Source: Bacteroidales bacterium UBA5536
GTDB lineage: Bacteria > Bacteroidota > Bacteroidia > Bacteroidales > F082
Direction of reading: 5' to 3'
Length of the DNA: 64,000 nt
Assembly: GCA_002426795.1 (NCBI GenBank)
Contig: DINQ01000016.1
Location: 62,001 to 126,000 of the forward strand
Numbering within the stretch: the stretch's first letter is position 1; the number at the start of each line of letters is the position of its first letter. Both the position numbers and the translations under genes were made by a program. This document shows, piece after piece, positions 43,558 through 52,428 of the stretch. The notes below the pieces were generated by a model. It did no database searches. It was not told the origin of the DNA and saw only the letters and a list, made by a program, of their open reading frames with translations.

Positions 43558-44946
43558 TTATTGATATTGGAAAAGAAGAACAGGAGGAATTAACAATAAC
43601 ATTGACAAAGCGACCAATACCAGGATGAAAGGCAGCAGCCATTTTGCCCATTTGTCGTAAGGAATGTTGGCAATTGATAGAGCACCCATGGTTACACCGC
43701 TGGTGGGGATTATCATGTTAAATATGCCATCGCCGAGTTGAAAACAGAGGACTGCTGTTTGTCGGCTGATGCCCAAAAGATCGCTCAATGGCGCCATGAT
43801 GGGCATCGTGAGGGCAGCCTGACCTGATCCGCTCGGCACAAAAAAGTTCAAAAAACCCTGAAACAAAAACATGGTTTCAACCGCTGCGACAGTATGAAAA
43901 CGGCTGGCAAGTTGCGATAAATGATGCAACATGGTGCCAATGATTTTTCCGTCTTCGGCTATGACCAGCAGACCTTTGGCTAACCCAATCACCAAAGCGG
44001 CCATCACCATGCTTTTTGCTCCTTCAACGAAGGCAGCAATGGCATCCTTGCTTTTCAATCTTGTCGCCAGCGCACTTACTATTGCAAGGCCCACAAAAAC
44101 AGCTGAAATCTCGTTGATATACCATCGCCACCTGTTCGAGCCAATAATGATAAAAACAAGCGATAAAAGTAAAAGCCAAAGTACAACTTTGCGCCCAAGA
44201 GTGAGTTCTATGGAACTTGTTCCACTTTCGATCGGCGATGGGTTTTGTCGCTGTTCCCCGCTTGAGTTTCTGAGTGGATTGCTTTCCAGTCTGTGCACGT
44301 GCCACAAAACCCAGACTATTGCAGCCAGCGTGAAAACAAGCCAGATAATCAAACGGTACTCCCAACCACTGAAGAGTGGAAGTCCGGCAATGCCTTGTGC
44401 AATACCAATTGTAAATGGGTTTGTAAGCGCTCCGGCAAACCCAACTCCTGCAGCCAGAAAGGAGATAGACAGGCCAGTTATAGTATCATAGCCCATGGCC
44501 AATGCCAGCGGAATGGTGAGCATGATAAAGACCAAAACTGATTCGCTCATGCCAAAAGTGGCACCACAAACAGAAAACACAAGCATCAACAGTGCGATCA
44601 CGGCTTTTTTCGATCTGCTGCTGTTTTCAGTCTTCCTGATCAAATATTGCAACCCGGCATCAATGGCCATGGTTTTGTTGAGTACGCCAAAAGCACCCCC
44701 TACTAAAAAGCAAAACCCAATGACCATTGCAGCTTGCACGAAACCCTTTGCTGGTGCGGTAAGGAATGCACCAATACCCTGAGGCGTAGGTGGAACCTTA
44801 TGATAACTGCCTGGGATCAGATATTTTCTACCATCGATTGTTTCGAAATTGAATTCACCGGCCGGAATGATCCATGTGAGTGCAATAAACATCAGCATGA
44901 AAAATAGTATGATAGAAATTGCATCGGGGAAGCTTCGCTTTTTCAT
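43558..44946 (-). CDS. YfcC family membrane transporter
   Basis: A 462-residue polytopic transporter of the DcuC/YfcC superfamily, with about 12 helices. The start at 44946 (MKKRSFPDAISIILFFMLMF) is preferred; an ATG 11 codons up is also open. Marks are LTWIIPAGEFNFETIDGRKY, FGMSESVLVFIMLTIPLALA, AGALTNPFTIGIAQGIAGLP, and FFVPSGSGQAALTMPIMAPL in the second half, where homologues bind substrate. YfcC-type proteins are thought to move amino acids, short peptides or dicarboxylates; none of these is settled here. A peptidase gene (M14) is 42 bp upstream on the same strand, which supports a product of peptide breakdown as substrate. Confidence 0.9.
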   Translation of the reverse strand: MKKRSFPDAISIILFFMLMFIALTWIIPAGEFNFETIDGRKYLIPGSYHKVPPTPQGIGAFLTAPAKGFVQAAMVIGFCFLVGGAFGVLNKTMAIDAGLQYLIRKTENSSRSKKAVIALLMLVFSVCGATFGMSESVLVFIMLTIPLALAMGYDTITGLSISFLAAGVGFAGALTNPFTIGIAQGIAGLPLFSGWEYRLIIWLVFTLAAIVWVLWHVHRLESNPLRNSSGEQRQNPSPIESGTSSIELTLGRKVVLWLLLLSLVFIIIGSNRWRWYINEISAVFVGLAIVSALATRLKSKDAIAAFVEGAKSMVMAALVIGLAKGLLVIAEDGKIIGTMLHHLSQLASRFHTVAAVETMFLFQGFLNFFVPSGSGQAALTMPIMAPLSDLLGISRQTAVLCFQLGDGIFNMIIPTSGVTMGALSIANIPYDKWAKWLLPFILVLVALSMLLLIPPVLLFQYQ

Positions 44947-44988
44947 TTTTCGGTTTTTTTGAGATGTTTTGCCTATCATTCTATTTGG

Positions 44989-46479
44989 TTATTCAACCCT
45001 TAGTATGGGGAAATGGGATTGATTGATCAAATATGAAAACTGCTGATAGCTTGCCAACCCATACATAGATTGTGGCTCAAGTGCTGTGATGATCTTTTGC
45101 TTATATAACTGATTTGTAGGAACAAAATAATAGTCGGATGGGTTTAGCTGAGATGTAATTTGTTGTTTTTCTACCACTGGGAGAATGCTGGGAATGCCTT
45201 CGGCAGTTGTTTCTGTTTTCAATAGAATGCGGTATTCGAAAATATTGCCGTCACCCAGATATCCTCCAGCAAAGCTGAAGTTGGACCTTTTTAACCAGGC
45301 AACCAGCAAACTGTCTCCAGCTGGGATTAGATATCCTGAAGGTGGTAGAACGGATAATGTAGCAACTACTTTTGGATGGTAATCATCCACAACAAATACG
45401 GTGTCTTTTCCACTTTTCAGCGAAAGCAACGGGTAATAAAGCTGGCTACCATTGTCGATATGTTCCATCCTGATGGCGATGCTGTCGTTACTTTGAGCAA
45501 TACCTTTTCGTGCCAGGCTTACCAGATGTTGAAGGGCAGTTTTGTTGGCAGCTGCATTTTCCAAAAGGCTCAAAGCAGTTAAAAACTGACTTTTCGATCT
45601 TCGTTCCAATTCATCATTGGAGTCCCTTCCATTGATGCCTTCCACAATCATGGAATAGGTTCCTGCAATGCCAAAACTTTGCCGACCATCATTCACATCA
45701 ACAGTGCTATGACGCAATCGTTCGCCTGTTGCAAAATTTCCAAGAGTGTACTCAAAAAAACTAAAGCCGGCTGCCTCTATTTTCTGCTTGACAAAAGGGA
45801 AAGTGTTTTCATAGAAATAATTTCGCAGGGCAGGATCAATGTTGATATTTGTAAGCCCTCCAAGCTGAATGTCAATGTTTTTTCGGTAACCAAATTCAAT
45901 CCAGTCATCGCCAAAAGGGTAATATTCATGAAAATCTACTGTCATCTCGGGTAAGTATTTTTCGAAGACAGCATGTATGATTTGGTTTTCTTTGGTGCGC
46001 AGCAGGAGATGATCACGGTTCATATCGATGTTTTCGCCATTCCGACGTGTATCATGCTCAGCGCCAAATGGGTTGCATTGAGGAATCAAAATGATATTCA
46101 GACTATCAAGTAGTTGATTTTGATTGTCTTGACATAGATAGCTAATTAACAGCAGAAGCCCTTCTTTTCCGGAGGGTTCATTCCCATGCTGTTGCGCCAT
46201 AAACATGACATTTAATTTGTTGTTCAAACCATCGTTTTTTCTTAATTCAACGACCGGAATTGAAAGGCTGTCATTCAATGCATACAAGCTGGTTTGAATA
46301 AAGGGTGACGCCGAATCACATTTCAATACAAAGTCAATCAACTCGTTGTGCGATGTTGTTTCCGTAAAGGATTTGGATTCGAGTGGGCTTGTGCAGTTTA
46401 CTGAATGTGGAGTTTGGCAGGCAGAAAGCACTAAAATTAAGAGACCTAGAATTGCCAACTCAAAATGATTTGTATTCAT
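44989..46479 (-). CDS. M14 family zinc carboxypeptidase, lipoprotein
   Basis: Exported metallopeptidase anchored as a lipoprotein. The start at 46479 gives 496 residues and a lipobox signal (LLILVLSAC); the longer frame to 46584 runs through a strong hairpin and is unlikely. The zinc site is visible as the HxxE motif in AQQHGNEPSGKEG, and further family residues are in NPFGAEHDTRRNGENIDMNR and TVDFHEYYPFG. The third zinc His and the catalytic Glu cannot be fixed with certainty by eye. It probably trims C-terminal residues of peptides in the periplasm or on the cell surface and supplies the YfcC transporter next to it. Confidence 0.88.
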   Translation of the reverse strand: MNTNHFELAILGLLILVLSACQTPHSVNCTSPLESKSFTETTSHNELIDFVLKCDSASPFIQTSLYALNDSLSIPVVELRKNDGLNNKLNVMFMAQQHGNEPSGKEGLLLLISYLCQDNQNQLLDSLNIILIPQCNPFGAEHDTRRNGENIDMNRDHLLLRTKENQIIHAVFEKYLPEMTVDFHEYYPFGDDWIEFGYRKNIDIQLGGLTNINIDPALRNYFYENTFPFVKQKIEAAGFSFFEYTLGNFATGERLRHSTVDVNDGRQSFGIAGTYSMIVEGINGRDSNDELERRSKSQFLTALSLLENAAANKTALQHLVSLARKGIAQSNDSIAIRMEHIDNGSQLYYPLLSLKSGKDTVFVVDDYHPKVVATLSVLPPSGYLIPAGDSLLVAWLKRSNFSFAGGYLGDGNIFEYRILLKTETTAEGIPSILPVVEKQQITSQLNPSDYYFVPTNQLYKQKIITALEPQSMYGLASYQQFSYLINQSHFPILRVE

Positions 46480-46507
46480 AAAAATGGCTCTGCAGTTGAT
46501 AAATGAA

Positions 46508-46586
46508 GATTGCCCCGTAATGTCACATGCTTTCGGTTGCTTTGTTCGTGGCACGAACGGCCGAATCTGCACAATACGGGGCAATC
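46508..46586. repeat. Long nested inverted repeat between two minus-strand genes
   Basis: Outer arms GATTGCCCCGTA (46508-46519) and TACGGGGCAATC (46575-46586) are perfectly complementary. Inside, TTCGG (46532-46536) pairs with CCGAA (46561-46565), and GTTCGTG (46544-46550) with CACGAAC (46552-46558). The whole could fold to a 79-base branched stem. No T run follows on either strand, so it is not a standard terminator. It lies between the T9SS gene stop (46614) and the M14 start (46479). Confidence 0.75.
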
Positions 46587-46613
46587 AGTTGTGTAAGTTT
46601 ACATGATGGGTGT

Positions 46614-49094
46614 TTATTGAACAACCAGTTTGGTTACATTAACCTTTTCGTTTACTCTAGTTCTTACCAAATACAATCCATTCTGCAAGCTCGAAATATC
46701 CACACTGAGTTTGTTAAATCCTGCAACAGCATCATAGCTTGTATTCGAAACGATACGTCCTCCCAAATCAAGTACCTCAATCATTGTTTTTTGGGCCTTG
46801 TCAAGATTGAGCAAAACACCCACAGATCCAGTTGCCGGATTTGGATAAATGCTTGCTGACAGACTGTTGCCCGGTGTTTCAAACAAGCCGGTAAGGCCAT
46901 CGACCACTTTGATGTTGTCCACAGCAAGATTCGAACCGCCCGGAGAACTGTTTCCCGGGGTGAGATCTGTGGTTAGCACGAATGCAATCCACACATCTTC
47001 ACTTTCGAAACCAGCTTCTTTCAGGTCGATATCATAGCTCGACAAACCTTGTCCAGGATTGCCAACCTGAGCCGACCAGCTTTCGGGTGCTACCTCGATC
47101 AGGATAATGGCGTTTTCTTCAAAATAAGGAATGCTTGGTGACAGATTTTCGTTGGCAGGAGCAATGAGTACCATGTAATCATCTGGATAATTCCCAGTGG
47201 TAGTAGTTGACATGGCTTGCCAACTCAGGCGTGAGTTTTCGCCCAGTGATATCGTCGGTAAAATCATCCAATCATCAGCTCTCCCATCCATTGGCATGTT
47301 GGACGTATATGAAGAAGCCATGGCTACTTTGGTGCCTTGCAGTTCGACCCTGTTGGTTGTGCTGACGAGCCAGGCACTGTCTTGCCATCTTTCTTCACCT
47401 TCTGCCTGAATGTATCCGTCATTATTGATGACAATCCATCCTTCAGGCAGTACTTCCAGCGCATCAAAGTCTTCAAAGAAGAGCGTTGTCAAACCTTGTG
47501 CAGTAATGCTCACGCTTACAACATAATCCTGAGTAGACCCGTCTTCAGCTGTAACAGTGTAGGTAACCGGATTGGTGAAATCCGCTGCTGCCCCACTTGC
47601 AGGACTGATGGTTGCCAAATCAGAGAAAAGAATTGTCGGAACCAGATTGGTGACATCAGTGCCAAATGGAACTTCGCAACTGATGCTGTGATTAGCTGCA
47701 TTGATAGCACCTGTTACCGATGGATTCAGTCCATCAAACTTGAATGAGAAAATTTCTTTTTCGCTGCTGGCAGCCTCTTTGTTGACGATAACAGTCCAAT
47801 CATCACTTATCCCAGCAACACTTAATGCATAAACAACAGCATTGCTGAAGTCGTTTGCCGTTACACCACTAACCTGTTCTACTCCATCGACGGTTGCAAC
47901 AGCGCCTGAACTCAGCTCGAATGTGGCAACCAGGTTGGTCAGGTCGGTTTGGAACGGAACGAGCAAGTTGACCGTATTGTCAGTAATTAAAATGTCGCCA
48001 AAGACAACAGGATCGAGCTCATTGAAGCTATAACTAGCAAATATTGCTTTAGTTACCCATTCTTCAAAACCGGGGTTTAGGATGAGGTTGTCAGTGATGC
48101 CATCAGAGTAGGAGCTGTTATCGAGCCAGAATGTTGCTTCGCCAGTCCAGCTATCTGGCACATCGTGGGCACGAACCGCTACAACGACCAGTGCACTGTT
48201 ATCAGGTGCTGTTCCCGTCATGCTGAGTGTTTGAAAATCAGGATTGTCGAGGGTATAATCCGATTGTGCACGGTCTATATAATTGCCTTCAGCATCGTGA
48301 AAGAAGAGACGAACGCTGTATTCAGCGCCTGGATCATTGTCGTAGACATCAATAGAAAAAGTATAGTCAAGGCTGGCAATGGCGAAAGTGTCGGTAACAA
48401 AGTAGGGTGTTCCGGTTTCTGTGAAGGTAAGACGAACAGATTTTGATCCTTCAGTCACTTTTGCCGGATTGGTTTCTTTGGCAATGACCATGGGGTTCCA
48501 TCCAGCAGGAGAATCTTCGCGCCAGTTTAGCACAAACTCCTGAATTACAGGCCACTCTTCATATCCGGGATTTAAAATGAGATTGTCTGCGCCCTCAGTA
48601 TATGAACTGTTATCAACCCAGAAAGTGGAAGATCCGGTCCAGAAATCTGCCACATCATGAGCCCTGACAGCGATGTATACCTTTCCGGTATTTGCTGGCG
48701 CATCTCCACTCATAGTGATGGATTGCCATTCAGCATTATCCAATGTATAATCCGAAGTGGCTCTGTCAATATACTCTCCTGTACTCGTGTGAAAAAAGAT
48801 TCGAACGCTGTATTCAGCGCCTGGATCGTTGTCATACACATCGATAGAGAAGTTGTAGGCACCACCTGCAACATCAAAAGTGTCGCATACAAAATAAGGT
48901 GTTCCCGTCTCAGTAAAGGTAATTCGTGTCGATTTGAGACCTTCCGTTACTTTCGCGGCGTCAGTCTCTTCTTCGATGAGCATTGGCACCCATCCGGCAG
49001 GCGAATCTTCGCGCCAGTGCAATGGCTGTGCAGTGACCAGGCTGCCAAACAAGGAGGTCATCACAAATAAAAGGGTAAAAATTCTTGCTTTCAT
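46614..49094 (-). CDS. T9SS-secreted multidomain protein with duplicated 164-residue module
   Basis: An 826-residue exported protein with no recognised enzyme domain. Residues 1-24 are the signal peptide. Two copies of a 164-residue beta-sandwich-like module follow (about 25-188 and 189-352), both beginning NWREDSPAGW or HWREDSPAGW and ending NLILNPGxEEW; they share phrases such as IDVYDNDPGAEYSVR and look like carbohydrate-binding modules. Next come two DUF5018-like Ig domains, a cleaved-adhesin/choice-of-anchor J domain (FFEDFDALEVLPEGWIVINN), and a type A sorting tail ending KVNVTKLVVQ. The gene is divergent from a SusC/SusD pair and shares its upstream region. A glycan-binding surface role is likely but unproven. 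Confidence 0.87.
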   Translation of the reverse strand: MKARIFTLLFVMTSLFGSLVTAQPLHWREDSPAGWVPMLIEEETDAAKVTEGLKSTRITFTETGTPYFVCDTFDVAGGAYNFSIDVYDNDPGAEYSVRIFFHTSTGEYIDRATSDYTLDNAEWQSITMSGDAPANTGKVYIAVRAHDVADFWTGSSTFWVDNSSYTEGADNLILNPGYEEWPVIQEFVLNWREDSPAGWNPMVIAKETNPAKVTEGSKSVRLTFTETGTPYFVTDTFAIASLDYTFSIDVYDNDPGAEYSVRLFFHDAEGNYIDRAQSDYTLDNPDFQTLSMTGTAPDNSALVVVAVRAHDVPDSWTGEATFWLDNSSYSDGITDNLILNPGFEEWVTKAIFASYSFNELDPVVFGDILITDNTVNLLVPFQTDLTNLVATFELSSGAVATVDGVEQVSGVTANDFSNAVVYALSVAGISDDWTVIVNKEAASSEKEIFSFKFDGLNPSVTGAINAANHSISCEVPFGTDVTNLVPTILFSDLATISPASGAAADFTNPVTYTVTAEDGSTQDYVVSVSITAQGLTTLFFEDFDALEVLPEGWIVINNDGYIQAEGEERWQDSAWLVSTTNRVELQGTKVAMASSYTSNMPMDGRADDWMILPTISLGENSRLSWQAMSTTTTGNYPDDYMVLIAPANENLSPSIPYFEENAIILIEVAPESWSAQVGNPGQGLSSYDIDLKEAGFESEDVWIAFVLTTDLTPGNSSPGGSNLAVDNIKVVDGLTGLFETPGNSLSASIYPNPATGSVGVLLNLDKAQKTMIEVLDLGGRIVSNTSYDAVAGFNKLSVDISSLQNGLYLVRTRVNEKVNVTKLVVQ
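48054..49022 (-). repeat. Tandem duplication inside the T9SS multidomain gene
   Basis: Two units of about 492 bp (copy one about 48546-49022, copy two about 48054-48530) encode the two N-terminal modules. Stretches of 20 bases and more are identical in DNA, for example CGAACGCTGTATTCAGCGCC in both copies, which points to a fairly recent duplication. Confidence 0.75.
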
Positions 49095-49142
49095 AAGCTT
49101 CTGAGTTTTGGTGATTAATGTTGTTTACTCTTATCTATGACA

Positions 49143-49270
49143 TATACACTTCATCTCAGACGAACACTTAATACGAACTGAAAAAACTGAAAATTTTATT
49201 GAGTAAAGGATGTTTTTTTTTAAAAATAAAAGCAGGCTGTCTTAAGTGTTGACGACAACAGAAGTGTATA
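49143..49270. promoter_or_regulatory. Symmetric operator-like half-sites between divergent genes
   Basis: Arm one is TATACACTTC (49143-49152), 10 bases, AACACTTAA (49163-49171). Arm two is TTAAGTGTT (49242-49250), 10 bases, GAAGTGTATA (49261-49270): the exact inverse, with the same spacing. Each arm so holds two direct ACACTT half-sites 18 bp apart. The centre, near 49206, lies almost midway between the two start codons (49094 and 49304). The pattern fits a regulator that binds both divergent promoters. No regulator gene is next to it. Confidence 0.6.
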
Positions 49271-49303
49271 AAGCAGTATAAAAACATTACCAAAACCGGA
49301 ATT

Positions 49304-52300
49304 ATGAAGCGAAAAATTTACTTATTCACGCTGTTGATGCTTTTTGCAATGGCAACCATGGGTCAGCAGCTCATCACCGGAACTATTACAACCTCTGAAA
49401 CAGGAGAAACAATGCCAGGTGCCACTGTGATGATTGTTGGTACGACCACTGGAACTGTTTCTGATCTTGATGGAGTATATGCCATCGAGGTGAATTCACC
49501 GGCTGATGTTTTGGAGTTTAGTTATATCGGCTATCTCACCCAACGTATCAAGGTGGGTGAAAAAACAAAAATCAATGTGGTTTTATCGCAAGACAACAAA
49601 ACACTTGACGAGGTGATTGTAACAGCCATTGGGATTAAAGCCGAAAAAAAGTCAATAGGTTACGCTGCCCAGGAAGTAGGAGGTGATGCCCTGAGCGGTT
49701 CTCAGGAATCGAATATCGTTAATGCATTAAGCTCTAAAGTGGCTGGTGTTGAGGTGATAAGCTCCTCAGGGACACCCGGAGCTTCGTCTGCAATCACCAT
49801 TCGCGGTCGCTCTTCACTTCGGGCGTCGGGAAATTCTCCGCTTTTTGTTGTGGATGGAGTGCCTATCGATAACAGTTATGATGGAAGCTATGTTTACGAC
49901 TATTCAAACCGAGCAATCGACCTCAACTCGGATGATATCGAATCGGTATCAGTACTCAAGGGTGCAGCTGCAGCCGCGCTCTATGGGATCAGGGCAGCAA
50001 ATGGCGCTATCATTGTCACTACCAAGTCGGGCAAGGGAAAGAAAGGCGTGCGCAAAAACATCACTTTTCGATCCACTTTGGGTTTTGATATGGTGAATAA
50101 ATTGCCTGAGAAACAAACATTGTTTTCGCAGGGAACCAATGGAAATTACTCCAGCACGTCGAATGCCAGTTGGGGGGCTCGAATAGATACACTGCGTTAT
50201 GATGGGTCAACGGAAAACCCGCTCGATCGCAATGGGTTTATTGTTGGTATGAGCAATCCATTAGCGACAGATAAACTTGTGACGGCCTATCCGATCGATA
50301 ACTTCTTCGAAACGGGAATCACTTCAAACAATTATCTGAGCATGTCAGGCGGCAACGACCTGGGAAGCTATTTCTTCTCGCTCGGACACCTTGATCAATC
50401 GGGAATTGTTCCGAGAAGTCACTTCTACCGGACCAATGTGAAAGTGGCAGGCGATTCAAAGCTAACCGAAAAGCTAAAAGTTTCCGGAACAGCTACCTAT
50501 TCCAATTCGTTGAATCTTTTAACTCAAAAAGGCAGTAACTTATCGGCTGTAATGGTCGGATTGATGCGTAATACGCCAACTTTTGACCTCACCAATGGCT
50601 ACAGCGATCCGGTTAATACCCCTGAAGCCTATATGTTGCCTGATGGAACTCAACGCAACTATTACAGCAATTATGACAATCCATTTTGGTCGGTTAACAA
50701 AAACAGGGCACAGGCAAAAGTGAATCGTATAATAGGAAATACGCAGGTTGATTACCAGGCTTTGCCCTGGCTGAGTGCAATGTATAGAATTGGAATCGAC
50801 TTTTATGCAGAAGAAAGGAATGCATTCTTCGACAACAACTCAAGCGACACCCCAAATGGATATGTTGATGCAAGTATGCACACTTTTCAGGGAATCAACT
50901 CTGATTTTCTCCTGAGTGCTGAGCGAAATCTAAGTAAAGATTTGAAGCTTAATGTCGTTGTTGGACATAATTATTACACACGCATCACATACACCAACAG
51001 TCAAACTGGTGATTCGTTGATTCTTCCCAATTTTTACGATTTGAGCAATACAGCGGTGGTAACGGGTGATGATTACCGCTCACTTTACAAGATTGTGGGA
51101 GCATATTATGACATCAAGTTCAGCTACAAGAACTACCTTTATTTCAACACAACAGGACGCAACGACTGGTCTTCAACATTGGCTAAAGGAAACAATTCCT
51201 TTTTCTATCCTTCCTTCAATGCCAGTTTTATTTTTTCGGAAGCTTTTGGAATTGATAAGGGGAAGTACTTCAATTACGGAAAAGTTAGGTTGTCGTGGGC
51301 CGAGGTAGGAAATGATGCGCCCATTTATTCATTGCTCAACTATTATTCTGCAATTGATGGCGGCATTCATGGTCAAACCACTTTTGCCACTAACCGAACC
51401 ATAGGGAATATGAACATACAGCCAGAAACAACACGGTCGTCAGAAATAGGGTTTGATTTGCGATTTTTTCAAAACAAGCTAGGGCTGGATCTGGCATATT
51501 ACCAATCAAAGAGTATCGGGCAAATAGTGGAAGTGCCAGTGGCTTATTCTACCGGTTTTGATCACATGATATTAAATGCCGGCATTATAACAAACAAAGG
51601 TATTGAAGCTCAGTTGTTTATGACACCTGTTGACAGAAGTGGCTTTACGTGGGAACTGATGTTCAACTTCACCAAAAACAAAAATTTAGTCGAAGATCTC
51701 CCTGAAGGTGTGCCATTGCTCGACTTTGAAACAACAGGAGTGAGCAGTACACGCTCTGTAGCTATTGAGGGGCAACCATATGGTGTGCTCTACGGCAGCC
51801 GCTTTCTTCGAAATGAGCAAGGACAAGTGCTGGTTGGCGACAATGGCTATCCATTGGTCGATGTTATTCCTGGTATAATAGGCGACCCCAACCCGGATTT
51901 CATTTTAGGAATTCGTAATACCTTGAATTATAAAGGAATAAGCCTTATGTTCTTGTTTGATATTCGGCAGGGTGGAGATGTTTACAACGGGACTAAAAAT
52001 GTGATGAACACACTTGGAACGAGTGCCGCAACCGAAAACCGTGAGGAGGATTTTATTTTTCCTGGCGTGAATGTGAATTCAGGATTGCCTAATGAGGTTG
52101 TTGTGAAACGCAATGCTGCCTACTACGCTGCACAGGGTGGATTGGCCGGCTTGTCAGAAGCCGCAATTGAAGATGGGTCGTGGGTACGTTTACGCGAAAT
52201 AAGTATCAACTACAATATGCCCGCAAAGTGGTTGTCTAAAACCCCATTTCAAAATGTCAGCCTGGGCATCAGCGGACGAAACCTGCTGCTTTGGACCAAA

Positions 52301-52417
52301 TATTCCGGCATCGATCCTGAAACAAATCTTTCAGGTGTGTCGAACAGCCTTGGTCGCGATTATTTCAACATGCCCAATACGCGTGGGATAGAGTTTAGTT
52401 TACAATTATCACTTTAA
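49304..52417 (+). CDS. SusC/RagA TonB-linked outer-membrane channel
   Basis: A 1037-residue TonB-dependent channel without an STN domain. The signal peptide (ending TMGQQ) is followed by a carboxypeptidase-regulatory-like domain (ITGTITTSETGETMPGATVM), the TonB box region (LDEVIVTAIG), the plug (ITIRGRSSLRASGNSPLFVV) and a 22-strand barrel. The absence of STN means it is not of the sigma/anti-sigma type and fits control by a DNA-binding regulator. It pairs with the SusD gene 11 bp downstream. It is divergent from the duplicated-module T9SS gene. Confidence 0.96.
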   Translation: MKRKIYLFTLLMLFAMATMGQQLITGTITTSETGETMPGATVMIVGTTTGTVSDLDGVYAIEVNSPADVLEFSYIGYLTQRIKVGEKTKINVVLSQDNKTLDEVIVTAIGIKAEKKSIGYAAQEVGGDALSGSQESNIVNALSSKVAGVEVISSSGTPGASSAITIRGRSSLRASGNSPLFVVDGVPIDNSYDGSYVYDYSNRAIDLNSDDIESVSVLKGAAAAALYGIRAANGAIIVTTKSGKGKKGVRKNITFRSTLGFDMVNKLPEKQTLFSQGTNGNYSSTSNASWGARIDTLRYDGSTENPLDRNGFIVGMSNPLATDKLVTAYPIDNFFETGITSNNYLSMSGGNDLGSYFFSLGHLDQSGIVPRSHFYRTNVKVAGDSKLTEKLKVSGTATYSNSLNLLTQKGSNLSAVMVGLMRNTPTFDLTNGYSDPVNTPEAYMLPDGTQRNYYSNYDNPFWSVNKNRAQAKVNRIIGNTQVDYQALPWLSAMYRIGIDFYAEERNAFFDNNSSDTPNGYVDASMHTFQGINSDFLLSAERNLSKDLKLNVVVGHNYYTRITYTNSQTGDSLILPNFYDLSNTAVVTGDDYRSLYKIVGAYYDIKFSYKNYLYFNTTGRNDWSSTLAKGNNSFFYPSFNASFIFSEAFGIDKGKYFNYGKVRLSWAEVGNDAPIYSLLNYYSAIDGGIHGQTTFATNRTIGNMNIQPETTRSSEIGFDLRFFQNKLGLDLAYYQSKSIGQIVEVPVAYSTGFDHMILNAGIITNKGIEAQLFMTPVDRSGFTWELMFNFTKNKNLVEDLPEGVPLLDFETTGVSSTRSVAIEGQPYGVLYGSRFLRNEQGQVLVGDNGYPLVDVIPGIIGDPNPDFILGIRNTLNYKGISLMFLFDIRQGGDVYNGTKNVMNTLGTSAATENREEDFIFPGVNVNSGLPNEVVVKRNAAYYAAQGGLAGLSEAAIEDGSWVRLREISINYNMPAKWLSKTPFQNVSLGISGRNLLLWTKYSGIDPETNLSGVSNSLGRDYFNMPNTRGIEFSLQLSL

Positions 52418-52428
52418 TCTGGAAACAA

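Noticed and set aside
46480..46584. 35-codon N-terminal extension of the M14 peptidase
   Set aside because: It reads through the nested hairpin and lacks a signal peptide; the shorter form starts with a proper lipobox signal.
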